Positions 51,506-60,324 of a stretch of DNA of 64,000 nt are shown in pieces (the stretch's first letter is position 1; each line of letters begins with the position of its first letter). Position numbers and translations under genes: made by a program. Under the pieces are notes generated by a model. That model saw only the letters and a list, made by a program, of their open reading frames with translations, was not told the origin of the DNA and did not search any database. This DNA comes from Hankyongella sp964404985 (GTDB taxonomy: Bacteria; Pseudomonadota; Alphaproteobacteria; Sphingomonadales; Sphingomonadaceae): positions 1 to 64,000 of the forward strand of contig CAYOMD010000010.1 in the NCBI GenBank assembly GCA_964404985.1, written 5' to 3'.

Positions 51506-52243
51506 TTACTTCTTGGGAGCCGCTGCTGCAGGGGCACCTGCCGGCGCGGCAGGAGCTCTGCTGGCCATACGCGCACCGGACATCAGGTAGGCGTGCACGT
51601 CAGAGGCAAAGTGTCCGAGCTTCTCGGCAAGCGCTTTGTTGCGACGGGTCAGGCCGTTGTAGGCAAGCACGGCCGGCACGGCGACGGCGAGACCCAATGC
51701 GGTCATGATCAGCGCTTCACCGACCGGGCCGGCGACCTTGTCGATCGAGGCCTGGCCAGCGAGCGAGATATTGATCAGGGCGCGGTAGATGCCGACCACG
51801 GTCCCGAACAAGCCGATGAACGGCGCCGTTGAACCGGTCGAGGCGAGGAAGGCCAATCCGCCCTGCAGGCGGGAGGTGATGGCCGAGACCGAGCGCTCCA
51901 GCGACATCGTGATCCACTCGTGGGCGTCGATCTTGTCGGTCAGTTTGCCGTCGTGGTGGTCGGCGGCGCGCAGACCGTCTTCCACGATCTGGCGGAACGC
52001 GCTGTCTTTGTCGAGGCGGTTGGCCCCTTCGCGCAGGCTCGGCGCATTCCAGAACTTCTTCTCAAGTTCCTGGCTCTGGCTCATGATCTTGCGCTGGTCG
52101 AGGAATTTCGTGATCATGATGAACCAGGACCCAAGCGACATGAGGATCATGATCGCAAAAGTGCCCTGGGCGACAATACCGCCCTGTTCAAGGGCCGCCT
52201 TCAGGCCATAGGGGTTTTCGCCGGCGGCAACTACATCAGCCAT
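51506..52243 (-). CDS. exbB: ExbB/MotA/TolQ family proton channel
   Basis: A 245-residue ExbB with three TM helices (about 28-48, 140-160 and 175-200) and the family segments LAFLASTGSTAPFIGLFGTVVGIYRAL and VGEALIMTALGLAVAVPAVLAYN (each read in parts). The C-terminal tail is Ala/Pro-rich. It forms the pentameric channel around ExbD helices that drives TonB. It lies 97 bp after tonB. Confidence 0.94.
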   Translation of the reverse strand: MADVVAAGENPYGLKAALEQGGIVAQGTFAIMILMSLGSWFIMITKFLDQRKIMSQSQELEKKFWNAPSLREGANRLDKDSAFRQIVEDGLRAADHHDGKLTDKIDAHEWITMSLERSVSAITSRLQGGLAFLASTGSTAPFIGLFGTVVGIYRALINISLAGQASIDKVAGPVGEALIMTALGLAVAVPAVLAYNGLTRRNKALAEKLGHFASDVHAYLMSGARMASRAPAAPAGAPAAAAPKK

Positions 52244-52340
52244 TACAGTCTTCCTTCTACAATGAGCCGGCCGCGCCGGCGTCTTTTCCTACAGTATACC
52301 CATGGCCGGTCTTGCCAGTCATGGGCCTTGCCATGATTGC

Positions 52341-53015
52341 TTATTCGTTGAGCTCCCAGCGGAAACTGGAGGTGGCGCCAATCTGAACCGGCTTCCCGTC
52401 CTCCGTTGCCGGCGTGTACCGGAAACGGCGCTCCATGAGCTCGCAGGTCTTCTTGTCGAGACGCTCGAAACTGCTGCTCTTGGTAACGGTGCATGTGCCG
52501 GGAACAATCTTGCCATCAACACCGATCGTGAATCTCACAGCAACAGTCCCCGTCTCCTCGGCGCGAACCGATGCGGGCGGATAGTCGTCCCGGGATATAG
52601 CCTGGGAGTTGCGACTGCTGGGCTTGGGGCCAACCCGCACCACGGGCTTTGGTGCCGGCGCCGGTTGTGCCTCGACCTTCGGAGCCGTCGGCACATTAGC
52701 AGGAACCACGACCGTCTGACGAACTTCGGTCTGGGTCGTAATCGTAGCCTGCGGCGGTGGCGGCAACTCGATCGGCAGATCGGGCGGCGGCACGAAGGGG
52801 GGCGGATCCTCAAGCTCGGGCGGCGGGGGTGGCGGTTCCTCCTCCACCTTCGGCGGTTCGACGACTTCCACGACCTCGAATTCTTTCAGGACCTTGGTTG
52901 CCACAGTCGTGGCAAGGCCCGTCGCAAAGGCGTACCCAAGGAGTGCGTGGATCGCAACGACGATCCCGAAGGCTACCGACCGCTTATTGTTGCTGGCCTG
53001 GTCTAAGTAGGACAT
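52341..53015 (-). CDS. tonB: TonB energy transducer
   Basis: A 224-residue TonB. An N-terminal TM anchor (RSVAFGIVVAIHALLGYAFATG) precedes a periplasm-spanning Pro-rich stretch (EPPKVEEEPPPPPPELEDPP and more). The globular C-terminal domain reads YPPASVRAEETGTVAVRFTIGVDGKI...CTVTKSSSFERLDKKTCELMERRFRYTPA (read in parts). It transmits proton-motive force to outer-membrane receptors. It is first in an operon with exbB and two exbD genes. No clear Fur box is visible upstream, so iron control is not supported. Confidence 0.94.
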   Translation of the reverse strand: MSYLDQASNNKRSVAFGIVVAIHALLGYAFATGLATTVATKVLKEFEVVEVVEPPKVEEEPPPPPPELEDPPPFVPPPDLPIELPPPPQATITTQTEVRQTVVVPANVPTAPKVEAQPAPAPKPVVRVGPKPSSRNSQAISRDDYPPASVRAEETGTVAVRFTIGVDGKIVPGTCTVTKSSSFERLDKKTCELMERRFRYTPATEDGKPVQIGATSSFRWELNE

Positions 53016-53337
53016 CGAAAGGTCTTCCTCCTGTCGTTGGCCGTGACAAAGCCAACGTTACAAATTTTCCTGCGCCGGCAGCTGTCCGACACAATCAAAC
53101 AACCCAAACGCAGAAAACGCAAGAGCTATGCAAAAGTCTTATTGCATTTTGAAACGCATATCTCCGCAATGGCGTCCGTCTACCCAGCCTAGGCAAAGGC
53201 CGCAACAGGATATTGTGTATATATCGTATTTTTGCACCCAGAGTTCTTTATTACATCTTAAAATCAATGATTTGGCTCGCACATCCTACACTTTTTTGTG
53301 CGCCGCACACCAATGATGCATAGAGCATCAGCGGGCC
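53016..53337. other. 322-bp AT-rich gap before tonB
   Basis: The gap holds the promoter region of tonB and the end of the DUF2336 gene. It is much richer in A and T than its surroundings (for example TATTGTGTATATATCGTATTTTTG near 53210-53235). A short hairpin TGTGC-GGC-GCACA lies at about 53300-53312. No coding sequence, Fur box or CtrA-like TTAA-N7-TTAA pair was recognised. Confidence 0.5.
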
Positions 53338-54345
53338 TTAACCCATGGGGGCACCGAGATATTCGAGGCTGGCATCAGTAAAATCCGGCTCGGCACGCAG
53401 AACTTCCAGGACGGCCCGCAAATCCACATCTGCAGGGGTTTGTGGAGGTTTGCGGGAATAGTAACTCTCAGGACCGGCCAGAATCGAGGCGCTCACTGCA
53501 ATGATTTTCTGGGCAACCGGCGGTGCAACGCCTGCACCCGGCAGCAGGATAGCCAGCAGGTCAAGGCGGCGGCAGGTCAGCAACCGACAGATGGCGCGCG
53601 CAGAGACATCCATCTGCTTGGCCAGTGCATACAGCCAGAGATCTGCTGCCCCCTGCGAGAGAAGTTCAAGCGACAAGGCGGTCATATCATCCCAGTTGCC
53701 AAGTTGCACAACGGCTGCACAGACCTGCTCGTAACGAGGTGCCGTGTCCCGGGCCTGCACCCAGCGCTCAACGAGGGGAGGCATCGCGTTATGGGCAAGC
53801 GGCTGGATGCGTCGTGGCACTTCAGTATGCAGCGCCGCGAGCACAGACCAGCAGAGCGCCCGCGCCTCGGCTGGCGGCAGATCGTCCGGCACCAGAACCG
53901 GGCTGTCGAAGCAGTCCCGGCGCACAGCCGTCACCTGACTGTATAGGTCGGCAATTTGCCGGCCAGCGGGGTTGTCCGCACTCAGCAAACGGGATCCGGC
54001 AGGGAGCGGCCTGTCGGCTGCCAGCGGTGACATCGCGTCGGCCAGGCCCATGCTCAGGGCATGGAGATCAACGCGCAGACGGAGCAGTTCTGCGACCGGC
54101 ACTGTGCGCAGCGCCGTGCCATGTTCCACAATCGTCCACGCCAGCGCTTCATCGCGTGCCGCATCACTGGAAATCTGTGAGTAGCCGGGTTCCAGCTGGT
54201 GCCTGATCTCCCGGATGGCGGTCCGGACGAGTGCCGCGAGCGCCCCCTTCATCAAGGCACGCTCGCGATCGGTCAGGCGCAGGGCCGGCGGCGCGAACAG
54301 GTCCCCAACGAGCGCGTGCATGCGCGCCCGATGGGCTGTCGCCAT
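53338..54345 (-). CDS. DUF2336-like protein
   Basis: A 335-residue helical protein without signal peptide, matching the DUF2336 pattern of alphaproteobacterial proteins: LTDRERALMKGALAALVRTAIREIRHQLEP near the start (read in parts), a central region rich in Ala/Leu helices, and a C-terminal HEAT-like part (GAADLWLYALAKQMDVSARAICRLLTCRRLD). The function is unknown. ATG 54345 has GAGG upstream; a GTG 16 codons earlier is possible. It stands alone and is divergent from a lipoprotein gene. Confidence 0.7.
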   Translation of the reverse strand: MATAHRARMHALVGDLFAPPALRLTDRERALMKGALAALVRTAIREIRHQLEPGYSQISSDAARDEALAWTIVEHGTALRTVPVAELLRLRVDLHALSMGLADAMSPLAADRPLPAGSRLLSADNPAGRQIADLYSQVTAVRRDCFDSPVLVPDDLPPAEARALCWSVLAALHTEVPRRIQPLAHNAMPPLVERWVQARDTAPRYEQVCAAVVQLGNWDDMTALSLELLSQGAADLWLYALAKQMDVSARAICRLLTCRRLDLLAILLPGAGVAPPVAQKIIAVSASILAGPESYYSRKPPQTPADVDLRAVLEVLRAEPDFTDASLEYLGAPMG

Positions 54346-54475
54346 CGCCTCATTTTCCTTCACCCTCGCGCCTCGCCACCCAAAGTTGCCCACTGCGCCT
54401 GCATACGGTTGCCCGACGCGATAAACCGGCTAATGTGCGCCCCGTTTCACTATACGTCATTACGGAGCGTCGACA

Positions 54476-55312
54476 ATGCGATTGGCCGCGAATGCACGGG
54501 GGACCAAACCCGGTCTCAATGCCATTTCCATCGGCCTAGCTGCTATCCTTCTGGCGTCCTGCAGCAAGGAGCCACCGACCCCGTTCGTTCTGCCACCATC
54601 ACCTGGCCTGCCTGTTCAGTATGCGGACCTTGTCGAGCTGACCCAGCAGGCGCCCGTCATCCTGCGCGGCCAGATTATTGCAGCCAAACGCCTGAAAGGG
54701 GATGATGCCGCAGACAATCCACCGCCCGGCTTGCGCCGTCTGGTCACACTCCGGGTGTCGGCAGCCCTCAAGGCGACCGATCTTACACCGCAAGATATTA
54801 AATATTTGGTGGACTGGGTTCCGGCTGATGGAGGCGACGAAGCACCGCCACTGCGGGGCGCAGAGGTGATCGTTTTTCTTACCCCCTCGCAGACGAGGGA
54901 CGACTTCTACAGCCTGATAGAGCGTAGCGGCCAGGTTGGCGCGACCCCGAAGACCGAGACGGAAATTCGCGACATCATGAAAGACATGCAGGTTCCCCAT
55001 GTGAGCAGCCTTTCGGTTACCGGCGTCGCGGGCACATTCGACTGGGGTGACCGCGTGCAATTCCTCCTCGACTCCGCCGATCGCCAGCGGCTCAGCCTCG
55101 ACTCACGACCGGATGGCGCCCTGACCCTGGTGTTCGACGAAGCCGCCGGAGATCAGGCCGAAGTTCAACCCCGCACCTTGCTGTGGTACAAGCTGGCCTG
55201 TTCGCTTGCCCCCAAGCTGCCGCCGGCCGTCGTGCGTGACTATGCAACCAAAACCTTCAGGCCGGCGCAGGCTTACAGCGCGCTGCTCGAGAAACTGGGT
55301 CCCTGCCGGTGA
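54476..55312 (+). CDS. Hypothetical lipoprotein
   Basis: A 278-residue protein of no recognised family. A signal peptide ends in the lipobox LLASCS (Cys29). The mature part starts with a Pro-rich linker and has mixed beta/alpha sequence, with VILRGQIIAAKRLKGDD, LRRLVTLRVSAALKAT and a C-terminal WYKLACSLAPKLPPAVVRDYATKTF. The position predicts a membrane-anchored periplasmic protein. Its stop overlaps the GTG of the SDR gene (GTGA). Confidence 0.7.
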   Translation: MRLAANARGTKPGLNAISIGLAAILLASCSKEPPTPFVLPPSPGLPVQYADLVELTQQAPVILRGQIIAAKRLKGDDAADNPPPGLRRLVTLRVSAALKATDLTPQDIKYLVDWVPADGGDEAPPLRGAEVIVFLTPSQTRDDFYSLIERSGQVGATPKTETEIRDIMKDMQVPHVSSLSVTGVAGTFDWGDRVQFLLDSADRQRLSLDSRPDGALTLVFDEAAGDQAEVQPRTLLWYKLACSLAPKLPPAVVRDYATKTFRPAQAYSALLEKLGPCR

Positions 55313-56058
55313 GGCGTGCGGCACTCGTCACCGGCGGTGCGCATCGGATCGGCCGGGCGATCGTCGAGGGGCTGGCGCAGGACGGCTGGTCGGTTGCAAT
55401 TCACGCCAACCGTTCGCTCGATGACGCGGAAAACCTGGCGGATATCTTGCGTTCACGCGGCGCAGTGGCATGGGTCGTCTCCGGTGACCTTGATGACCCC
55501 GGATGCCCGGCGGAACTCATGGCAGCAGCAACTCAGGGCGGCCCCCTGCATGCGCTTATCAACAATGCGTCGATCTTTGAACGAGACAGCCTTGAGGACC
55601 TGCAGCCAGCCGGTTTCGAGCAGCACATGCGGACCAACTGCCTTGTCCCCATGCTGCTGATCCAGGCGTTCGCGGCGCAGCTTCCAGCCGGTGCCGCCGG
55701 CTGTGTCGTCAACCTGCTCGACCAGCGGGTCTGGAAGCCGGTGCCGGATTTTCTCTCCTATGGGGTCTCGAAGGCCGCACTCTGGTGGCTAACCCGCACT
55801 CTCGCGCAGGCGCTTGCCCCGAGAATTCGGGTCAACGGTGTCGGGCCTGGCCCGGTCTTGCAGAGTGTCCACCAGACCGAGGAGCAGTTCGCGCGTCAAG
55901 CCTCCGCCGTGCCGCTGGCGCGGGCGGCCTCACCGGCGGAAATCTGGCAGGCAGTGCGCTTCCTGCTTGATGCGCCGAGCGTCACCGGGCAGATGATAGC
56001 CGTTGACGGCGGCCAGCATCTGGCCTGGGCAACTCCGGATGTCCTTGGCGTCGAATGA
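55309..56058 (+). CDS. SDR oxidoreductase, pteridine-reductase-like
   Basis: A 249-residue short-chain dehydrogenase. It shows AALVTGGAHRIGRAI (NADP site; HRIG is typical of the FolM/PTR1 group), LINNAS, the catalytic Tyr-Lys in SYGVSKAALWW with an upstream LLDQRVWKPVP instead of the usual Ser segment, and NGVGPGPVL. The missing catalytic Ser and the DQR stretch fit PTR1/FolM-type pterin reductases. The substrate is inferred. The start is GTG, overlapping the lipoprotein stop by 4 bp. Confidence 0.85.
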   Translation: MRRAALVTGGAHRIGRAIVEGLAQDGWSVAIHANRSLDDAENLADILRSRGAVAWVVSGDLDDPGCPAELMAAATQGGPLHALINNASIFERDSLEDLQPAGFEQHMRTNCLVPMLLIQAFAAQLPAGAAGCVVNLLDQRVWKPVPDFLSYGVSKAALWWLTRTLAQALAPRIRVNGVGPGPVLQSVHQTEEQFARQASAVPLARAASPAEIWQAVRFLLDAPSVTGQMIAVDGGQHLAWATPDVLGVE

Positions 56059-56380
56059 GGCGCTCAAAGTTGTGCACAGCCATGAAACCGTCATCGAATC
56101 AGGCATAGCACCCCGAATCTGCTGTGGTGTCATTTTTTCTTCACTATATTGACATAAACAGTTCTCAATATAATCAGTGGCTTAGTTGATTTGCCTGTTT
56201 TTTAGGCAACAAGCAGGCAATCAAGGCGGCCTGCGGGTTACAGCTCTGTGACAGACTATCCCGCACAGACTTATCCACAGCGTCCGGGGATAAGTCATAG
56301 CACGCCTGCTACCCCCTGATTCGCTGCACGCGATATTCCTGCCATTGGCGCGCCGCCCTGGCAGCGCTAGATAGGGCGCG
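56059..56380. other. 322-bp gap with DnaA-box motifs before uvrC
   Basis: No gene is seen. An AT-rich block (about 56130-56212) includes TTGCCTG-N16-CAGGCAA. A perfect DnaA box TTATCCACA is at 56271-56279, within the inverted repeat ACTTATCC (56269-56276) / GGATAAGT (56288-56295). A near-box TTGTGCACA is at 56070-56078. It also must contain the uvrC promoter. No alphaproteobacterial LexA box (GTTC-N7-GTTC) was found. Confidence 0.55.
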
Positions 56381-58300
56381 ATGTCCAAGACGCCGCCGTT
56401 CCTGCCTGATCGCCTGTCTGAGGAGCAATCCGCCTATGTGATCGCCGGGGCCGACGCGCCGGACCTGGAGCAGGGCGTCGCGGTGATCCGCAAAGTGCTG
56501 GATGGCCTGCCAACCCGCCCCGGCGTCTACCGGATGCTCAGTGCGATGGGCGATGTGCTCTATGTGGGGAAGGCCCGCAACCTGCGCGCGCGCGTCATCA
56601 ACTATACGCAGGTCACGCGGCTGCCGAATCGCCTGCTGCGCATGGTGGCGCAAACCCGTTCCATGGTGATCGTCACCACCGAGACGGAGGCTGAGGCCCT
56701 GCTGCTGGAAGCCAACCTGATCAAGCAGACACGTGCGCCCTACAATGTGTTGCTGCGCGATGACAAAAGCTTTCCCTACATCACCCTGCGCCGGGATCAC
56801 GCCTACGCACAGATTGCCAAGCACCGCGGCGCCCGCAAACCGGGCGCGGACTATTACGGGCCGTTCGCCTCCGGCACGGCGGTCAACCGCACCCTGAAGA
56901 CCTTGCAGCGGGTGTTCCTGTTACGATCATGCACGGACAGTGTGTTCAACAACCGCACCCGCCCTTGTCTCCTGCATCAGATCAAGCGCTGCTCTGCCCC
57001 CTGCGTCGGCCGGATCAGCGATGAGCATTATGTGTCCCTTGTGGAGGACGCGCGGGCTTTCCTCTCCGGGAAGAGTGTGGAAATCCAGAAGCAGCTGGCC
57101 GACCAGATGCAGGCGGCGGCCGGGCAGCTCGACTTCGAGGCTGCGGCCGTCCTGCGTGATCGACTGCGCGCCTTGACCTACGTTCAGCAGTCGACCGGGC
57201 TGAACGCCGGCAGCACCGAGGATGCTGACGTGATAGCGGCTGCCCAGTCCGGGGGGATCACCTGTATCCAGGTGTTCTTCGTGCGTGGCGGCCAGAACTG
57301 GGGCAACCGCGCCTTCTTCCCGCGTCACGACCGTGCCGAGCCCGTGGATACGGTGCTTGCCGCTTTCCTGGGCCAGTTCTACGAATCGACGCCGCCTGCC
57401 CCGCGCGTGCTGCTGGACCGCCCTCTGGAGGAAATGACGCTTATCGCTGAGGCGCTCAGCGTGAAGGCCGGGCGGCGCATTGCGGTTGAGGCCCCGCAGC
57501 GCGGTGGTGCGCGGCCCCTGATCGAACTGGCACAGCGTAATGCCCAGGAAGCGCTGGACCAGAAGCTTGCCGAGTCCGCCAGCCAGGCCCGGCTGATCGC
57601 CCAGATTGCCCGGCTGTTCGACCTTGACCCCGATCTGAACCGCATCGAAATCTACGACAACAGCCATATTCAGGGCCGCCATGCCGTGGGCGTCATGGTG
57701 GTTGCCGGGCCGGAAGGGTTTCGCAAAGCGGCCTACCGTCGGTACAATTTCAAGGCGGGAGACCATGCGCCCGGCGACGACTTCGCCATGATGGCGGAGA
57801 TGCTGCGCCGCCGTTTCCAGAACGCTTTGGACGACAGCGCGGACGCGGGCGAATGGCCGGACCTGTTGCTGATCGATGGCGGCAAGGGCCAGGTGAGCGC
57901 CGTGCGCGCAGCTCTCGAGGCGCTAGGTGTCGATGACGTGCCGATAGTCGGCGTTGCCAAGGGGCCGGATCGCAATGCCGGGCGCGAAGTATTTCACCTG
58001 GCCGACGGGCGGGAATTCACGCTTGAGCCGGGTGACCCCGCGCTGTTCTACCTCCAGCGCCTGCGCGACGAGGCACACCGCTTCGCCATCGGCAGCCACC
58101 GGGCAAAACGGGCAAAGGCACAAAATGAGAGCCCGCTCGATGGCGTCCCCGGTATCGGGCCCACCCGCAAGAAGGCCCTGCTGCTACACTTTGGTAGCGC
58201 CAGGGCCGTCACCAATGCCGGTGTCGCGGACCTCGGCAAGGTCACTGGAGTCTCGCAAACACTGGCGCAGGCCATTTACGATCATTTCCACGGGAGTTGA
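56381..58300 (+). CDS. uvrC: Excinuclease ABC subunit C
   Basis: A 639-residue nucleotide-excision repair nuclease. The GIY-YIG domain spans about 48-125 (GVYRMLSAMGDVLYVGKARNL with the catalytic Arg/Tyr region). A RCSAPCVGRIS region follows, then a UVR motif near 220-245, the RNase-H-like domain with RIEIYDNSHIQGRHAVGVMVV and LLIDGGKGQVSA, and a C-terminal helix-hairpin-helix pair (LDGVPGIGPTRKKALL). It cuts on both sides of a lesion with UvrAB. It starts a series of same-direction genes ending with moaE. Confidence 0.96.
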   Translation: MSKTPPFLPDRLSEEQSAYVIAGADAPDLEQGVAVIRKVLDGLPTRPGVYRMLSAMGDVLYVGKARNLRARVINYTQVTRLPNRLLRMVAQTRSMVIVTTETEAEALLLEANLIKQTRAPYNVLLRDDKSFPYITLRRDHAYAQIAKHRGARKPGADYYGPFASGTAVNRTLKTLQRVFLLRSCTDSVFNNRTRPCLLHQIKRCSAPCVGRISDEHYVSLVEDARAFLSGKSVEIQKQLADQMQAAAGQLDFEAAAVLRDRLRALTYVQQSTGLNAGSTEDADVIAAAQSGGITCIQVFFVRGGQNWGNRAFFPRHDRAEPVDTVLAAFLGQFYESTPPAPRVLLDRPLEEMTLIAEALSVKAGRRIAVEAPQRGGARPLIELAQRNAQEALDQKLAESASQARLIAQIARLFDLDPDLNRIEIYDNSHIQGRHAVGVMVVAGPEGFRKAAYRRYNFKAGDHAPGDDFAMMAEMLRRRFQNALDDSADAGEWPDLLLIDGGKGQVSAVRAALEALGVDDVPIVGVAKGPDRNAGREVFHLADGREFTLEPGDPALFYLQRLRDEAHRFAIGSHRAKRAKAQNESPLDGVPGIGPTRKKALLLHFGSARAVTNAGVADLGKVTGVSQTLAQAIYDHFHGS

Positions 58301-58331
58301 CCTGATCGGGCCAAATGAGTCTCAATGCCCT

Positions 58332-58979
58332 ATGCATCGTTACGACAAGAGACACTGGGTCCTCGCTGCCTGCCTGTCAGCGCTGGCCGGCTACATAGAC
58401 GCGATCGGCTTCAGCCAGCTCGGCGGCTATTTCGTGTCCTTCATGAGTGGCAATACCACCCGCCTGGCGGTTGGCGCTGTTGAGGGCGGGACTGCCGCAT
58501 CTATCGCCGGAGCGCTCATCCTGCTATTTGTACTGGGTGCCACTGCCGGTGCCCTCACGGCACATGTTGCCGGGATCAGACGAAAGCCCGCAGTGCTGAT
58601 ACTGGTCACACTGCTCCTGCTGTGTGCGGCGTCTGCGGGCAGCGCTGGATGGCCGCACCTGTGCGTTGGTGCGATGATCCTCGCGATGGGGGCCATCAAC
58701 GCCGTGTTCCTGCGCGATGGCGAAGTCAGTATCGGCCTCACCTACATGACCGGTACGCTGGTGCGGCTCGGCCAGCGCCTGGCCATTGCGCTGACAGGCG
58801 GGGACCGCTGGTCCTGGCTCCCGCATCTTCTGCTCTGGCTTGGGCTGCTGGGTGGTGCAATGCTCGGCGCTTGGGTGTTCGCCCGGATTTCGCTGGCTGC
58901 GTTGTGGATCGCAGCAGCACTCGCCGGCTTTATCACCATCGGGGTGATGATCTTCCCGCCATTTCAGGCCAAGTCGTGA
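58332..58979 (+). CDS. DUF1275 (YoaK-type) membrane protein
   Basis: A 215-residue protein with about six hydrophobic helices and the family start WVLAACLSALAGYIDAIGF, then FVSFMSGNTTRLAVG. The middle INAVFLRDGEVSIGLTYMTGTLVRLG is also typical of DUF1275. Its transport or other role is unknown. The start is ATG 58332, 31 bp after uvrC; an in-frame opening that continues back into uvrC is only a shadow. Confidence 0.86.
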   Translation: MHRYDKRHWVLAACLSALAGYIDAIGFSQLGGYFVSFMSGNTTRLAVGAVEGGTAASIAGALILLFVLGATAGALTAHVAGIRRKPAVLILVTLLLLCAASAGSAGWPHLCVGAMILAMGAINAVFLRDGEVSIGLTYMTGTLVRLGQRLAIALTGGDRWSWLPHLLLWLGLLGGAMLGAWVFARISLAALWIAAALAGFITIGVMIFPPFQAKS

Positions 58980-59025
58980 CGCTTGGCCTGTTGAGCGATC
59001 ACTCCCTTTACCCTAGAGCGATTCC

Positions 59026-59586
59026 ATGCTGACTCATCTGCCCAACCTGCTGACGCTGTCGCGGATCGCCGCTGTCCCCTTGCTTGTTCTTCTGCTGTGG
59101 GACAATGGTTGGCTCGGCTCGCTGCTGGCGTTCATCCTGTTCGTGATCGCCGGGATCACCGACTTCTTCGACGGCTATCTGGCGCGCGCGCAGGGCACGG
59201 TCTCGAAGCTCGGGCAGTTCCTGGATCCGATCGCGGACAAGATGATGGTGGTTGCGGTTCTGGTGATGCTGGTCGCGACCGGCGCGATCGACGATATCCA
59301 TGTGATCGCAGCGCTGATTATCGTGCTGCGGGAGATCGCCGTCTCCGGCCTGCGGGAAGTGCTGGCCGAACTGCGTGTCTCGCTGCCGGTCAGCCTGCTC
59401 GCCAAATGGAAGACCACGGCCCAGATGATCGCGCTGGGGGCGCTCATCCTGTCCGGGGCATCGCCGGCGCTGTTCCCCGCCCTGCCCGCCTTCACGATCG
59501 GCATGAGCCTGTTGTGGATCGCCGCCCTGCTGACCCTGGTCACTGGCTGGGATTATCTGCGCTCGGGGATCAAGCACCTTGCCTGA
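59026..59586 (+). CDS. pgsA: CDP-diacylglycerol-glycerol-3-P phosphatidyltransferase
   Basis: A 186-residue membrane enzyme for phosphatidylglycerol synthesis. The CDP-alcohol transferase signature D-x2-DG-x2-AR-x8-G-x3-D-x3-D is complete (DFFDGYLARAQ, then GQFLDPIADK). Four to five TM helices and an early LPNLLTLSRIAAVPLLVLL support it. The uvrC-pgsA-moaD-moaE order is common in alphaproteobacteria. Confidence 0.95.
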   Translation: MLTHLPNLLTLSRIAAVPLLVLLLWDNGWLGSLLAFILFVIAGITDFFDGYLARAQGTVSKLGQFLDPIADKMMVVAVLVMLVATGAIDDIHVIAALIIVLREIAVSGLREVLAELRVSLPVSLLAKWKTTAQMIALGALILSGASPALFPALPAFTIGMSLLWIAALLTLVTGWDYLRSGIKHLA

Positions 59587-60073
59587 CCTGGTGATCCGCC
59601 CGGCCACTGCGGAGGACTTTTCAGCCCTCTGGAAGATTCTGGAGCCGGTGATCCGCGCCGGGGAGACCTTTGCCCTGTCGCGTACCATGACGGAAGCAGA
59701 CGCACGCGCCGCCTGGTGCGCACCGGAGCGGCAGGTGTTCGTTGCGCAGGATGCTGGTGACGTTGTCGGCACCTACTATCTCAAACCCAACCATCCTGGC
59801 GGTGGTGCCCATGTGGCGAATGCCGGGTATATGGTTGCAGAGACTGCCAGCGGGCGCGGCATCGCCCGGACCATGGGCCTGCACTCGCTCAAGACGGCGC
59901 GCGCACAGGGCTACCGCGCAGTGCAGTTCAATTTTGTGGTCTCGACCAATGCGCCAGCCGTGCATCTGTGGCAGAGTATCGGCTTCACCATCGTCGGCCG
60001 GGTGCCGGGGGCCTATCATCACGCCACGCTTGGCTATGTGGATGTTTTTGTGATGCACCAGAGCCTCTTATGA
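59579..60073 (+). CDS. GNAT family N-acetyltransferase
   Basis: A 164-residue GNAT protein: IRPATAEDFSALWKIL at the start, a central strand VVGTYYLKPN, acetyl-CoA loop ETASGRGIARTMGLHSL, and VHLWQSIGFTIVGRVPGAY, which matches the last GNAT motif. The acceptor is unknown; phosphinothricin/YhhY-like amine acetylation is possible. The start TTG overlaps pgsA; a GTG at 59591 is an alternative. It overlaps moaD by 4 bp. Confidence 0.88.
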   Translation: MPDLVIRPATAEDFSALWKILEPVIRAGETFALSRTMTEADARAAWCAPERQVFVAQDAGDVVGTYYLKPNHPGGGAHVANAGYMVAETASGRGIARTMGLHSLKTARAQGYRAVQFNFVVSTNAPAVHLWQSIGFTIVGRVPGAYHHATLGYVDVFVMHQSLL

Positions 60074-60324
60074 TCACCCTGCTCTACTTTGCCTGGGTCC
60101 GCGAACGCATCGGCATGGCGGAAGAACGGCTGGCGGTGCCGGCGGGCATTACACACGTCGCAGCTCTGCTGGACTGGCTGGCGCTGCGCAGTGCCGGCCA
60201 TGCGGCAGCCCTGGCAGACCGCGCGGCGCTCCGGGTAGCGGTCAACCAGGCGCACGTACGCCTGGACCATGCTATCCATGATGGGGACGAAGTGGCGCTA
60301 TTCCCGCCGGTGACCGGCGGATGA
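60070..60324 (+). CDS. moaD: Molybdopterin synthase sulfur carrier MoaD
   Basis: An 84-residue ubiquitin-fold protein ending in PPVTGG, whose C-terminal Gly-Gly is thiocarboxylated to donate sulfur for molybdopterin. ITLLYFAWVRERIGMAEE is the typical start and GDEVALFPPVTGG the typical end. The ATG at 60070 overlaps the GNAT stop (ATGA), and the stop overlaps moaE. Confidence 0.95.
   Translation: MITLLYFAWVRERIGMAEERLAVPAGITHVAALLDWLALRSAGHAAALADRAALRVAVNQAHVRLDHAIHDGDEVALFPPVTGG

Noticed and set aside
53016..53337. A Fur box controlling tonB
   Set aside because: No sequence close to GATAATGATAATCATTATC was found in the AT-rich gap.
56059..56380. Calling this gap oriC outright
   Set aside because: One perfect DnaA box, one inverted partial box and an AT-rich stretch are too little without skew data or an origin-type gene neighbourhood; kept as a finding only.
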